A stretch of 64,000 nt of DNA from Blastococcus xanthinilyticus. Lineage in GTDB: Bacteria > Actinomycetota > Actinomycetes > Mycobacteriales > Geodermatophilaceae. Both the position numbers and the translations under genes were made by a program. The notes under the pieces are model-generated. The model was not told the DNA's origin. It searched no databases and worked only from the letters and a program-made list of their open reading frames with translations. Below are positions 8,664 to 18,218 of this stretch, one piece after another. The stretch spans positions 289,414-353,413 of the forward strand of contig NZ_VNHW01000004.1 in NCBI RefSeq assembly GCF_008124835.1. Reading direction: 5' to 3'. Positions within the stretch are counted from its first letter, which is position 1. The number at the start of each line of letters is the position of its first letter.

Positions 8664-10163
8664 TCAGCGGTAGACGAGCGAGTCGTCGTCGAGGTCGAGG
8701 GCGGGCAGCGCCGTCCGCTCCTCCGCGTACTCCCGCAGGTGGATCCACGGCTCGCGGTCGCCCTGCTTGAACATCCGGTCGGCCGAGCGCATCACGTAGC
8801 CGGAGTTGAAGTTCTCCGGCACGGCCCACGGGCGCAGCGGCATGTCGGCGTCCTGCGGGCGCAGCGTGGGCACGACCGTCGTCGCCCCGCGCTCCTGCAT
8901 GCGCGCCAGCAGCCGGCACACGAACTCGCTCACCAGGTCGGCGCGCAGCGTCCAGCTGGCCCGGAAGTACCCGAACACGTAGGCCATGTTCGGCACGCCG
9001 CTGATCATCAGCCCGCGCCAGGTGACCCGGGAAGGGAAGTCGACCGGCTGGCCGTCGACGGCGAAGGAGACCCCGCCGAAGACGCTGAGGTCGAACCCGG
9101 TCGCCGTCACGACCACGTCGGCCGCCAGCTCCTCCCCCGACGACGTGCGGATCCCGGTCTCGGTGAAGGTGTCGACGGTGTCGGTGACGACGGAGGCCTT
9201 GCCCTCCCGGATGGCGGTGAACATGTCGCCGTCGGGCAGCAGGGCGAGCCGCTGCTGCCAGGGCCGGTAGCTGGGGTTGAAGTGCTTGTCGATGTCGAAG
9301 CCCTCGGGCAGCTGGGGGCGCATCGACTCGATGAGCAGCTCACGCAGCTCGTCGGGCTGCTCGAAGGACATCCGGGTGATCTCGTCGCCCTCGGCGATGT
9401 AGGCCCGCCGCAGGATCTCGTGCGTCCAGTCGTCCGGGACGTCGAGGGCGCGCAGCGTCTCGGCCAGCTCGTGGGTCTTGGGCCGGGCGAAGAAGAACGT
9501 CGGGGAGCGCTGCAGCATGGTCACGTGGGCCGCGGTGTCGGCGAGCGCGGGGACCAGCGTGGCCGCGGTCGCCCCGGAGCCGATGACGACGACCCGCTTG
9601 CCGGTGGTCTCCAGGTCGGCCGGCCACTGCTGCGGGTGCACCACCGCGCCGCCGAACCGGTCGAGCCCGGGCCACTGCGGCCGGTAGGGCCGGTCGTGGT
9701 CGTAGTAGCCCTGGCACATCCACAGGAAGTCGGTGGTGAGGCGGACGCTCTCGCCGGTGTCCTCGCGGGTTCCCTCGACGGTCCAGCGGTGCTCGGCGGA
9801 GGACCAGCTCGCCGTCGTGACGCGGTGCCGGTAGCGGATCCGCTCGGCCAGCCCGTCGTCGGCGATCACCTCGTCCAGGTAGGACAGGATCTCCTCCGAC
9901 GTCGCGATCGACGCCCCCCGCCAGGGCTTGAACCGGTAGCCGAAGGTGAACAGGTCGCTGTCGGACCGGACGCCGGGGTACCGGTGGGTCCACCACGTGC
10001 CACCCCGGGCATCCAGCGCGTCGAGGATGACGAACGACCGGCCGGGGAACCGCTCCTTCAGGTGGTGGGCGGCGCCGATGCCGGAGATCCCGGCGCCCAC
10101 GATGAGCACGTCGACGTGCTCGGTGGTCGTCCCGGTCGGGCGTTCCTGCGTGGTCGTCGTCAT
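8664..10163 (-). CDS. FAD-dependent Baeyer-Villiger-type monooxygenase
   Basis: 499 residues from the ATG at 10163. The FAD-binding GAGISG is at residues 23-28 and the NADPH-binding GSGATAA lies near 190. Between them, near 170, is FGGAVVHPQQWP, which fits the FxGxxxHxxxWP fingerprint of Baeyer-Villiger monooxygenases. The usual GGTWW(T)HRYPG segment follows the first Rossmann turn. The family inserts an oxygen atom beside a carbonyl using NADPH and O2. It heads a two-gene unit with the esterase and faces an AraC-type regulator across a 59-base gap. The ketone substrate cannot be read from sequence. Confidence 0.9.
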   Translation of the reverse strand: MTTTTQERPTGTTTEHVDVLIVGAGISGIGAAHHLKERFPGRSFVILDALDARGGTWWTHRYPGVRSDSDLFTFGYRFKPWRGASIATSEEILSYLDEVIADDGLAERIRYRHRVTTASWSSAEHRWTVEGTREDTGESVRLTTDFLWMCQGYYDHDRPYRPQWPGLDRFGGAVVHPQQWPADLETTGKRVVVIGSGATAATLVPALADTAAHVTMLQRSPTFFFARPKTHELAETLRALDVPDDWTHEILRRAYIAEGDEITRMSFEQPDELRELLIESMRPQLPEGFDIDKHFNPSYRPWQQRLALLPDGDMFTAIREGKASVVTDTVDTFTETGIRTSSGEELAADVVVTATGFDLSVFGGVSFAVDGQPVDFPSRVTWRGLMISGVPNMAYVFGYFRASWTLRADLVSEFVCRLLARMQERGATTVVPTLRPQDADMPLRPWAVPENFNSGYVMRSADRMFKQGDREPWIHLREYAEERTALPALDLDDDSLVYR

Positions 10164-10222
10164 GGCGGTGCCCCCTGCTGTCGGCGATCCCCTCGACCGG
10201 ACCGTAGGACCGCGGACGTGGT

Positions 10223-11287
10223 GTGAGCCATGGCACAATCGGTCGCGAATTGAGGAATTCGGCCAACCCCCTGCACGCCGCGGCCCGCAGCACCGGCAGC
10301 GCGGCGCTGATGTGCGCGCTGGCCGAGGAGCACGGGCTGCCGAGGTCGCGGGTGATCGCGGGCACGGGCATCGGCGAGGCCGCGCTGAGCGATCCTGCCG
10401 CGGAGATCACCGCCGAGCAGGAGGCCCGGCTGGTGGCCGCCCTCGCCGCCGCGCTGCCCGAGACCGCCGGCCTGGCGGCCGGGGCGCGGTACCGGCTGGC
10501 CACCTACGGCATCTGGGGCTTCGCGCTGCTGTCCAGCCGCACGCTGCGCGAGGGCCACGAGGTCGGCATGCGGTTCGTCGACCTGACCTACGCGCTGACC
10601 CGGATCAGTGCCGAGGAGGACGCCGGCGAGCTGACCCTGCACTTCGACGACCTGGACCTGCCCGCCGACGTGCGCCGGTTCGTGCTGCTCCGGGACGCCG
10701 TGGCGGCGCTGCAGCTGTGGCGGGAGTCGCTCGGCCGCCCCGTCGTCCCGCGGCGGGTGGCGCTGCGCCTGCCGGAGCCGGCGGATCCCGCCCCGTACGA
10801 GGAGGCCTTCGGCGTCCGGCCCGCCTTCGCCGCTCCGCGGTCGGTGCTCGTCTTCGACGCCGCGCTGCTCGACCAGCCCCTCCCCCAGGCAGCCCCGCTC
10901 ACCGCCGCGCTGTGCGAGGCGCAGTGCCGCGCGCTCCTCGAGGCCCGCGCGTCCCGCCGCGGGATGAGCGGCCGGGTCCGCGACCTGCTGCTGCGCGACC
11001 CCCAGCGGATGCCCGGCCAGGAGGAGGTGGCCGCCGAGCTGCACGTGAGCGTCCGGACCCTGCGCCGGCACCTCGACGAGGAGGGCACGAGCTTCCGGGT
11101 CGTGGTCGACCAGACCCGGCGGCACCTCGCGGAGGAACTGCTGGTGACCGTGGGGCTCAGCGTCGAGCAGGTCGCCGCGCGGGTCGGCTACTCCGAGGCC
11201 TCGGCGTTCGTGCACGCGTTCCGGCGCTGGCGGGGAGTCAGCCCCCGGCGGTGGGCGGAGTCCGTGCGGGCGGGCGCGCGCGGCTGA
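10223..11287 (+). CDS. AraC-family transcriptional regulator
   Basis: 354 residues. The N-terminal 200 residues match the arabinose-binding-type sensor seen in many actinobacterial AraC proteins (ALPETAGLAAGARYRLATYG and VGMRFVDLTYALT). The C-terminal HTH_18 region (about 265-345) has both helix-turn-helix units: EEVAAELHVSVRTLRRHLDE and VEQVAARVGYSEASAFVHAF, followed by RRWRGVSPRRW. The gene is divergent from the monooxygenase-esterase pair, so it most likely activates that operon when its substrate is present. The start is uncertain: GTG at 10223 has no strong ribosome site, and later in-frame starts are possible. Confidence 0.85.
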   Translation: MSHGTIGRELRNSANPLHAAARSTGSAALMCALAEEHGLPRSRVIAGTGIGEAALSDPAAEITAEQEARLVAALAAALPETAGLAAGARYRLATYGIWGFALLSSRTLREGHEVGMRFVDLTYALTRISAEEDAGELTLHFDDLDLPADVRRFVLLRDAVAALQLWRESLGRPVVPRRVALRLPEPADPAPYEEAFGVRPAFAAPRSVLVFDAALLDQPLPQAAPLTAALCEAQCRALLEARASRRGMSGRVRDLLLRDPQRMPGQEEVAAELHVSVRTLRRHLDEEGTSFRVVVDQTRRHLAEELLVTVGLSVEQVAARVGYSEASAFVHAFRRWRGVSPRRWAESVRAGARG

Positions 11288-11329
11288 CACCGCAGCTCTG
11301 CCACCTCATTTGTAGCAGCTCCCGGCGCT

Positions 11330-11339
11330 CCTCATGAGG
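11330..11339. promoter_or_regulatory. CCTCATGAGG palindrome upstream of helR
   Basis: A perfect 10-bp palindrome lies 48 bases before the helR start. The related half-sites ACCTCA also occur at about 11313 and 11367, giving three CCTCA copies within 60 bases. I do not see the GC-rich inverted repeat described as the rifamycin-associated element of Streptomyces helR genes. This could instead be a different operator for the gene. Confidence 0.3.
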
Positions 11340-11387
11340 TCGAAATTTTCGGTCTACGGTCGCGGACCTCAGATCGGAGCTGACGCC

Positions 11388-13601
11388 GTGACCACCTTCT
11401 CCACCAGCCCGTTCGACCTTCCCGATCGCCTCGCCGCCAAGGCCGACCCCGCCCTGATCACCCGCGACGAGCAGCACTTCGCCGCCGTCGCCGACAGCCT
11501 CGCCGCCGCGACGGCCGAGCTCTCCGCCCGCCTCGCCGCCGAGCGCGCCGCACCCGGCGGCCGTGGCCAGGCGGCGCTGGACCGCGACCTGGAGGTCCAC
11601 CGGCTCACCACCCGCCTGCGCACGCTCCGCCGCTTCGGCCTGGACCTGTGCCTGGGCCGGATCGTGCCCGCCGACGGCGCCGAGCCGGTCTACATCGGCC
11701 GGCTGGGGCTCACCGACGGCGCCGGCCGGCGGCTGCTGGTCGACTGGCGCTCCCCCGCCGCCGAGCCGTTCTTCGGCGCCACCCATGCCGACCCGATGGG
11801 GCTGGCCAGCCGCCGCCGGTACCGCTGGACCCGCGGGCGGATCACCGACTACTGGGACGAGGTGTTCGGCCCCGACGGCGTCGAGGGGCACGCCGCGCTC
11901 GACGACCAGTCGGCCTTCCTCGCCAGCCTGGGGGGCACCCGGACCGACCGGATGCGCGACGTGCTCGGCACCATCCAGGCCGACCAGGACGCCGTCATCC
12001 GCGCCGGTTCCCGTGGCGTGCTCGTCGTCGACGGCGGGCCCGGCACGGGCAAGACCGTCGTGGCCCTGCACCGCACCGCCTACCTCCTCTACGCCGACCC
12101 GCGGCTCGGTCCGCAGCGCGGCGGGGTGCTGTTCGTGGGCCCGCACGAGCCCTACCTCGCCTACGTCGCCGACGTCCTGCCCAGCCTCGGGGAGGAGGGG
12201 GTGCGGACCTGCACCCTGCGCGACCTGGTCCCCGAGGGGGCGGCGGCCGCGGAAGAGCGGGACCCCGACGTGGCCCGGCTCAAGGCGTCGGCGGACCTGG
12301 TCGGCGCGATCGAGGCGGCGGTCCGGTTCTACGAGGAGCCACCCCGGACGGCGATGACCGTCGAGACGCCGTGGGCCACCCTCCGGCTGGACGCCGGCGA
12401 CTGGGCCGAGGCCTTCGACGCACCCGAGCCCGGCACGCCGCACAACGAGGCCCGCGACCAGGTGTGGGAGGCGCTCGTGCGCATCCTGGTCGACGAGCTT
12501 CCCAGCGGCCTCGACGACGTGGACGACGACGCCTCCGGCGAGGAGCAGTTCGACGCGTACGGGATCGCCGCGCAGGACCCGCATGCGGCGTACCGGCGGG
12601 CCCTGGCCGCGAACCGGGCGCTCGGAGAAGCCTTCGGCCGGGCGTGGCCGCTGCTCGAGCCGGCCGACCTCGTCGCCGACCTGTGGTCGGTGCCGGCCTA
12701 CCTGCGCAGGTGCGCACCGTGGCTCACCGACGAGGAGGTCGCGGTGCTGCAGCGCGCGGACCCGGACGGGTGGACGGTGTCCGACCTGCCGCTCCTGGAC
12801 GCCGCGCGGCAGCGGCTCGGCGACCCGGAGGTGTCCCGGCGTCGCCGACGGCAGGAGGCCGCGGCAGCCGCGGACCGCGCCCGGATGTCCGACGTCGTGG
12901 ACCTCCTGATCGCCGACGACGACTCCGACCTCGGGGTGATGTCGATGCTGCGCGGGCAGGACCTGCGCGGCGCACTCGTCGACGAGGCCGCACTGCCCGG
13001 CGCCGTCCCCGACCGGCTCGCCGGACCGTTCGCGCACGTCGTCGTGGACGAGGCGCAGGAGCTGACCGACGCGGAGTGGCGGATGCTGCTGGCGCGCTGC
13101 CCGTCCCGCAGCTTCACCGTCGTCGGCGACCGGGCGCAGGCCAGGCACGGGTTCGACAGGTCGTGGCGCGCCCGCCTCGCGCGCATCGGCCTGGACGAGG
13201 TGGCGGTCGCCTCCCTGACCGTCAACTACCGGACCCCGGCCGAGGTCATGGCCGAGGCCGAGCCGGTCATCCGCGCGGCGCTGCCCGACGCGAACGTGCC
13301 GACGTCGGTTCGCCGCAGCGGCATCCCCGTCCGCTACGGCTCGGTCGCCGAGCTCGGCCCGGTCGTCGACGCGTGGCTGGCCGGGCACGCCGAGGGCACC
13401 GCCTGCGTGATCGGCGCCCCCGGCTTCCCGGCGGCCGACCGCGTCCGGTCGCTGACCCCGGTCCTGGCGAAAGGGCTGGAGTTCGACCTCGTGGTCCTGG
13501 TCGACCCCGGCGCCTTCGGCGGGGGCATCGAGGGGGCGGTCGACCGCTACGTCGCGATGACCCGGACGACGCAGCAGCTCGTCGTCCTCACCAGCGCCTG
13601 A
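11388..13601 (+). CDS. helR: HelR/HelD-like RNA polymerase recycling motor ATPase
   Basis: 737 residues, the usual length for actinobacterial HelR. An N-terminal antiparallel coiled coil (residues 20-90) is followed by the split UvrD-like ATPase: Walker A VVDGGPGTGKTVV near 214, Walker B HVVVDEAQELTDAEWRML near 550, then TVVGDRAQAR and SLTVNYRTPAEVM. The motif order GLEFDLVVLVDP and YVAMTRTTQQLVVLTS at the end fits superfamily 1. HelR proteins bind stalled RNA polymerase and eject it from DNA; several protect the polymerase from rifamycins. The GTG start at 11388 follows GGAGC by eight bases. The gene stands alone between regulators. Confidence 0.88.
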   Translation: MTTFSTSPFDLPDRLAAKADPALITRDEQHFAAVADSLAAATAELSARLAAERAAPGGRGQAALDRDLEVHRLTTRLRTLRRFGLDLCLGRIVPADGAEPVYIGRLGLTDGAGRRLLVDWRSPAAEPFFGATHADPMGLASRRRYRWTRGRITDYWDEVFGPDGVEGHAALDDQSAFLASLGGTRTDRMRDVLGTIQADQDAVIRAGSRGVLVVDGGPGTGKTVVALHRTAYLLYADPRLGPQRGGVLFVGPHEPYLAYVADVLPSLGEEGVRTCTLRDLVPEGAAAAEERDPDVARLKASADLVGAIEAAVRFYEEPPRTAMTVETPWATLRLDAGDWAEAFDAPEPGTPHNEARDQVWEALVRILVDELPSGLDDVDDDASGEEQFDAYGIAAQDPHAAYRRALAANRALGEAFGRAWPLLEPADLVADLWSVPAYLRRCAPWLTDEEVAVLQRADPDGWTVSDLPLLDAARQRLGDPEVSRRRRRQEAAAAADRARMSDVVDLLIADDDSDLGVMSMLRGQDLRGALVDEAALPGAVPDRLAGPFAHVVVDEAQELTDAEWRMLLARCPSRSFTVVGDRAQARHGFDRSWRARLARIGLDEVAVASLTVNYRTPAEVMAEAEPVIRAALPDANVPTSVRRSGIPVRYGSVAELGPVVDAWLAGHAEGTACVIGAPGFPAADRVRSLTPVLAKGLEFDLVVLVDPGAFGGGIEGAVDRYVAMTRTTQQLVVLTSA

Positions 13602-13662
13602 CCACTACGCTTCGTCCAGCCCGGGGGCCGCGGCAGGACCCGGTGTCGACAGGAGGACGTCG

Positions 13663-15198
13663 GTGACGCTCACGGTGGCCCGGCTGCTGGCCGACCGGCG
13701 GCTGGGGCTGACCCTCGTCGGCGGTGCCGCCGGGGCGGACCGGCCGATCACGTGGGCGCACGCCATCGAGCTCGAGGACCCGACGCCGTGGCTCAGCGGC
13801 GGCGAGCTGGTGATGACGACCGGGCTCCGGCTGCCCGGGGAGCCCGACGCGCAGCGCGCCTACCTCCGCCGGCTCGGCGCGAAGGGCGCCACGGCGCTCG
13901 CGCTCGACACCGGGACGGTGCACTCCGCCGTCCCGGAGGCCCTCCGGCTGGAGGGCGACGCCCTCGGGCTCCCGGTCCTCGCGGTGGCCGGGGAGGTCCC
14001 GTTCATCGCGATCGGCCGGGCGGTCGCCGACGCCCTGGCCGCGGCGGACGTCACGGCCGCCAAGCGGGTCGCCGACCAGCAGCACCGGCTCGCGCGCGCC
14101 GCGCTGGGCGGCGGCATCCCCGCGGTGGTCGACGCGCTGGCCGGCGCGCTGGAGGCCGACGTGGTGGTGCTGGACGCGCACGACGCCGTCCTGGCCTCGG
14201 CGTCCCGGGACCGCGAGGACGCCTCCCGCGCGGCACGGGACCTGCTCGCCCGCCGGCGCTCCCGCCGGCGCGCCGCGAGCGGCGTCCACGCCGACGCGGA
14301 CGGCCACCTGACCAGCCAGGTGCTGGGCGTGGCCGGGGTCGGCCGCGGTGAGGTGCTGGTCGGCACCCGGGACGCGCTGCACGCCACCCAGCGGCTCCTG
14401 GTCAACCACGCGGTCTCGCTGATCGCGATCGAGCTGGAGAAGCCCGCCGCGGTGCTGACGGTGGAGCGCCGGCTGCGCTCGGCGGTCCTGCGGGCCCTGC
14501 TGAGCGGCGTGCTGGGCAGCGACCTGACCCAGCTGCGGTACTTCGGCCTCGATCCCGATGCCCCCGTCGTCGCGCTGGCGGTGGTGGACGCGGGGCCGCT
14601 GCTCCCCGCCGAGGAGCTGCTCGACGACGTCCTCGCCGCGACCGGCCTGCCCTACCTGGCCACCTCCGCGGACGGGGCGCTGATCGTCCTCCTGCCGGCC
14701 GAGGCCGCCGACCGGACGCCGGAGCAGGTGTGCGCGGAGCTCCGCCGGGGCCTCGGCCGGCCGCTCGGCGGGGGGCTGGGCTCCGCGGCCGCGCTGGGCG
14801 AGGCGGGAACCAGCCGGCAGCAGGCGCTGGCGGCCGCGCGGGCGGGGCGGGGCGGCGGCCGCGAGCTGCTCCGGTTCGCCGAGCTCAGCACCTACGACCT
14901 GCTGCTCGGCGGCCAGAGCCGGGAGGCCCTCGCCGCGGTGGCGTCGGCCGCCCTGGGTCCGCTGGAGAGCTACGACGCCGCGCGGAACGGGGAGCTGGTG
15001 CGGTCGCTGGAGGCGTTCCTCTCCCACAACGGCCAGTGGGAGGCCGCCGCGGCCGCGATCGAGGTGCACCGGCACACGATGCGCAACCGCATGGCCAAGG
15101 TGGCCGCCCTGCTGGGCCGGGACGTCGAGTCCGCCCACGTGCGCGCCGAGCTGTGGCTGGCCGTGAAGGCCCGCGAGCTGGTGCAGCTCGGCGGCTGA
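13663..15198 (+). CDS. PucR-family transcriptional regulator
   Basis: 511 residues. Residues 1-130 are the PucR N-terminal sensor (ARLLADRRLGLTLVGG, PTPWLSGGELVMTTGLRL). A GGDEF-like central domain follows. The C-terminus (about 435-500) is the PucR helix-turn-helix: LSHNGQWEAAAAAIEVHRHT then MRNRMAKVAALLGRD. GTG at 13663 has AGGAGG upstream. The gene points towards the dav operon and ends 25 bases from the davD stop. PucR relatives often control amine and purine catabolism, so control of the adjacent lysine genes is a reasonable inference. Confidence 0.88.
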   Translation: MTLTVARLLADRRLGLTLVGGAAGADRPITWAHAIELEDPTPWLSGGELVMTTGLRLPGEPDAQRAYLRRLGAKGATALALDTGTVHSAVPEALRLEGDALGLPVLAVAGEVPFIAIGRAVADALAAADVTAAKRVADQQHRLARAALGGGIPAVVDALAGALEADVVVLDAHDAVLASASRDREDASRAARDLLARRRSRRRAASGVHADADGHLTSQVLGVAGVGRGEVLVGTRDALHATQRLLVNHAVSLIAIELEKPAAVLTVERRLRSAVLRALLSGVLGSDLTQLRYFGLDPDAPVVALAVVDAGPLLPAEELLDDVLAATGLPYLATSADGALIVLLPAEAADRTPEQVCAELRRGLGRPLGGGLGSAAALGEAGTSRQQALAAARAGRGGGRELLRFAELSTYDLLLGGQSREALAAVASAALGPLESYDAARNGELVRSLEAFLSHNGQWEAAAAAIEVHRHTMRNRMAKVAALLGRDVESAHVRAELWLAVKARELVQLGG

Positions 15199-15223
15199 GG
15201 AGGCGCCCGGCGGGCCCGCGGCG

Positions 15224-16705
15224 TCAGGCCGGGCGTCCGCCGCGGAGGTAGACCGTCGTGGTGTGCGTGAAGAACTCCCGGGAGGCCCGGCCCTGCTCCT
15301 TGGGGCCGTAGCCACTGCCCTTGGCGCCGCCGAAGGGCACGTGCGGATCGGCTCCCGCGGTCTCGGAGTTCACGTGCAGGATGCCCACGTCGAGCTCGAC
15401 GACCGACTCCAGCGCCCGGCCGAGGTCGTTGGTGAAGACGGCGGCGGACAGCCCGTACTCCCCGTCGTTCGCCAGCGCGAACGCCTCCTGGGCGTCCCGG
15501 GCGCGCACGACGCCCACGACGGGGCCGAAGAGCTCCTCGCGCCAGACGGCCAGGTCGGTCGAGGGCAGCTCGAGCACGGTGGGCGGCACGAAGTACCCAG
15601 CAGCGAGGTCGCCACCGGGGTACGGGGACGCCCCCGCCAGCGGGGTCGCGCCCTGGCCCACGGCGTCCTCGATCCCCTGGTGCACGGTGGCCCGCGCCGA
15701 CGCGCTGACCAGCGGTCCCATCTGGGTGGCGGGGTCGACGGCGTCGCCCACCACCAGCGACTGCGTGCGGCGGGCGAACTCCGCCAGGAACTCCCCGGCG
15801 ATGCCGTCCTCCACGATCAGCCGGGAGGTGGCGGTGCACTTCTGCCCGGTCGAGCGGAACGCGCCGAGCAGCACCTGCTCGACGGCGAGCCCGAGGTCGG
15901 CGTCGGCCAGGACGACGGCCGGGTTCTTGCCGCCCATCTCTGCCTGGACCGGGACCCCCCGCGCGGCGCAGGAGGCCGCGATCGCCCGCCCCACCCCGGT
16001 GGAGCCGGTGAAGGTGATCCCGGAGATGCCAGGGTGGTCGACCAGCCGGCTCCCCGTGGCGCCGTCCCCGGCCAGGAGGTTCAGCACGCCCGGCGGCAGG
16101 CCGGCCTCCTGCAGCGCCTGGGCCAGCCGCATCGCCAGGAGCGGGACCAGGCTCGCCGGCTTCCACACCACGGTGTTGCCGTGGGAGAGCGCGGGGGCGA
16201 TCTTCCAGGCCGGGATGGCGATCGGGAAGTTGAACGGCGTGATGACCCCGACGACACCGAGCGGCCGGCGGGTCACCAGCACCCGCTCGCCGCGCCGCGG
16301 CGAGGAGTACATCTCCCCCGCCTCCCGGTCGGCCTCACCCGCGCAGTAGCGGAGGATCTGCGCCGCCCGCAGGACCTCCCCGACCCCCTCGGCCCGGGTC
16401 TTGCCCTCCTCGGCGGCGAGCTCGTACCCCCACGCCTCGGCCGACTGCTCGACGGCCGCCGCGGCCCGGACGAGGACGGCGGCCCGCTCGTGGTGCGGGG
16501 TGCGCGCCCAGCCCGGCAGCGCCCGGGCGGCGGCGGCCACGGCCTCGTCGACCTCCGCCTGACCGGCCAGCGCCCCGGCCCCGACGACGCTGTCCGGCCG
16601 GGACGGGTTGGTCGAGGTGAACTCCTCGCCCCGGCCGTCCTGCCAGCGGCCGTCCACGAGGTTCTTCAGCTGCACGCCGGCGCCGTCGTCCACCGTTGCG
16701 GTCAT
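15224..16705 (-). CDS. davD: Glutarate (or succinate) semialdehyde dehydrogenase
   Basis: 493 residues, standard ALDH length. FTGSTGVGRAI marks the NAD(P)-binding turn, EMGGKNP near 254 carries the general base Glu, and GQKCTATSR near 290 the catalytic Cys. WREELFGPVVGVV and VPFGGAKGSGYG near the end complete the family pattern. It is the last gene of a four-gene lysine-degradation operon and follows the davT-like aminotransferase, so its expected reaction is oxidation of glutarate semialdehyde to glutarate. By sequence alone it could equally be a GabD or a dioxovalerate dehydrogenase; the symbol rests on context. AGGAGAG precedes the ATG. Confidence 0.8.
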   Translation of the reverse strand: MTATVDDGAGVQLKNLVDGRWQDGRGEEFTSTNPSRPDSVVGAGALAGQAEVDEAVAAAARALPGWARTPHHERAAVLVRAAAAVEQSAEAWGYELAAEEGKTRAEGVGEVLRAAQILRYCAGEADREAGEMYSSPRRGERVLVTRRPLGVVGVITPFNFPIAIPAWKIAPALSHGNTVVWKPASLVPLLAMRLAQALQEAGLPPGVLNLLAGDGATGSRLVDHPGISGITFTGSTGVGRAIAASCAARGVPVQAEMGGKNPAVVLADADLGLAVEQVLLGAFRSTGQKCTATSRLIVEDGIAGEFLAEFARRTQSLVVGDAVDPATQMGPLVSASARATVHQGIEDAVGQGATPLAGASPYPGGDLAAGYFVPPTVLELPSTDLAVWREELFGPVVGVVRARDAQEAFALANDGEYGLSAAVFTNDLGRALESVVELDVGILHVNSETAGADPHVPFGGAKGSGYGPKEQGRASREFFTHTTTVYLRGGRPA

Positions 16706-16746
16706 GTCGCTCTCCTGGGGTGTCGTGCCGGGATGCGGGCGGGGGG

Positions 16747-18108
16747 TCAGAGCGTCGCGAAGGCCTCGGTGAGGATGTCCAGGCCCTCGGCGAGGAGGTG
16801 CTCGGGCATCACCAGCGGCGGCAGGAACCGCAGCACGTTGCCGTAGGTCCCGGCCGACAGCACCAGCAGCCCGCGCTCCTGGCAGTACCGGATGACCTGG
16901 GCGACGGCGGCCGGGTCCGGCTCCGTCGTGCCGGGCCGGACCAGCTCGACGGCGATCATGGCGCCGCGGCCGCGCACGTCACCGATCACCGGGTTGCCGT
17001 CGGCGATCCCGGTGAGGCGGGCGAGGAAGCGGTCACCGATGACGCGGGCGCGCTCCACCAGGCCCTCGGCCTCGATCGTCTCGATGACCCCCAGCGCGGC
17101 GGCGCAGGCCGCGGGGTTGCCGCTGTAGGTGCCGCCGATGCCGCCGGGGTGGACGGCGTCCATGATCTCGGCGCGGCCGGTGACGGCGGCCAGCGGCAGC
17201 CCGCCGGCCAGCCCCTTCGCCGTGGTGATCAGGTCGGGGGCGAGACCCTCGTGCTCGGAGGCGAACATGTCGCCGGTGCGGGCGAAGCCGGTCTGCACCT
17301 CGTCGGCCACGAACAGGATCCCGCGCTCGCGGCAGAACTCCGCCACCGCGGGCAGGAAGCCCTCCGGGGGGACGATGAACCCGCCCTCGCCCTGGATCGG
17401 CTCGATCACCACGCAGGCGATCTGGTCGGCCCCCACCTGCACGTCGACCAGGTCGCGCAGGGCCGCCATCGCCTGCTCGGCGGCCCGCTCACGACCACCC
17501 GGCGCCCGGAAGGGATAGGCCATGGGCGCGCGGTGCACCTCGGCGGTGAACGGGCCGAAGTCCTTCTTGTACGGGTTGTTCTTCGCCGTCATGGCCATCG
17601 TCAGCAGCGTGCGCCCGTGGTAGGCGTGGTCGAAGACCACGACACCGGGCCGGCCGGTCGCGGCGCGGGCGTACTTCACGGCGTTCTCCACGGCCTCCGC
17701 GCCGGAGTTGAACAGCGCGGTGCGCTTGACGTGGTCGCCCGGGGTCAGCCGGTTCAGCGCCTCGCAGACCTCGACGTAGCCCTCGTAGGGGTTGACGAGG
17801 AAGCAGGTGTGGGTGAACTGGCGCAGCTGCTCGACGGCCCGCTCCACGACGCGGGACGCGCTGTTGCCGACGCTGGTCACGGCGATGCCGCTGCCGAAGT
17901 CGATGAAGCTGTTGCCGTCGACGTCCACCAGCACGCCACCGCCGGCGGCGGCGGCGAAGACGGGCTGCCCGCTGACGATGCCGGCCGGCAGTGCCTGCGC
18001 GCGCCGGGCCGCGAGCTCCAGGCTGCGCGGGCCCGGGATCGCGGTGACCAGCCGCCGGACCTGCTCGAGCTGCGGTCCGCCGGCCGCGGGTGCTTCGACG
18101 ACGCTCAC
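16747..18108 (-). CDS. davT: 5-aminovalerate / 4-aminobutyrate aminotransferase
   Basis: 453 residues from the GTG at 18108, which has GAGGAGG upstream. Class-III aminotransferase features are clear: LFNSGAEAVENAVKYARAAT, FDHAYHGRTLLTMAMT, ADEVQTGFARTG and the PLP lysine in TTAKGLAGGLPLAAV near residue 298. It moves the terminal amino group of an omega-amino acid to 2-oxoglutarate, making glutarate semialdehyde from 5-aminovalerate. It sits between davA upstream and the semialdehyde dehydrogenase downstream. GabT and DavT cannot be separated by motif, and many such enzymes use both substrates. Confidence 0.85.
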   Translation of the reverse strand: MSVVEAPAAGGPQLEQVRRLVTAIPGPRSLELAARRAQALPAGIVSGQPVFAAAAGGGVLVDVDGNSFIDFGSGIAVTSVGNSASRVVERAVEQLRQFTHTCFLVNPYEGYVEVCEALNRLTPGDHVKRTALFNSGAEAVENAVKYARAATGRPGVVVFDHAYHGRTLLTMAMTAKNNPYKKDFGPFTAEVHRAPMAYPFRAPGGRERAAEQAMAALRDLVDVQVGADQIACVVIEPIQGEGGFIVPPEGFLPAVAEFCRERGILFVADEVQTGFARTGDMFASEHEGLAPDLITTAKGLAGGLPLAAVTGRAEIMDAVHPGGIGGTYSGNPAACAAALGVIETIEAEGLVERARVIGDRFLARLTGIADGNPVIGDVRGRGAMIAVELVRPGTTEPDPAAVAQVIRYCQERGLLVLSAGTYGNVLRFLPPLVMPEHLLAEGLDILTEAFATL

Positions 18109-18218
18109 GGTGTCCTCCTCAGGGCTGCCTGCCCGGGACGCTAGGAGGGCGGCGCACCGCTGTCCATGGACGCGGTGGACAACTGGCCCGTCCGGGCTGG
18201 CCGCCGTGGACCGTTCGC

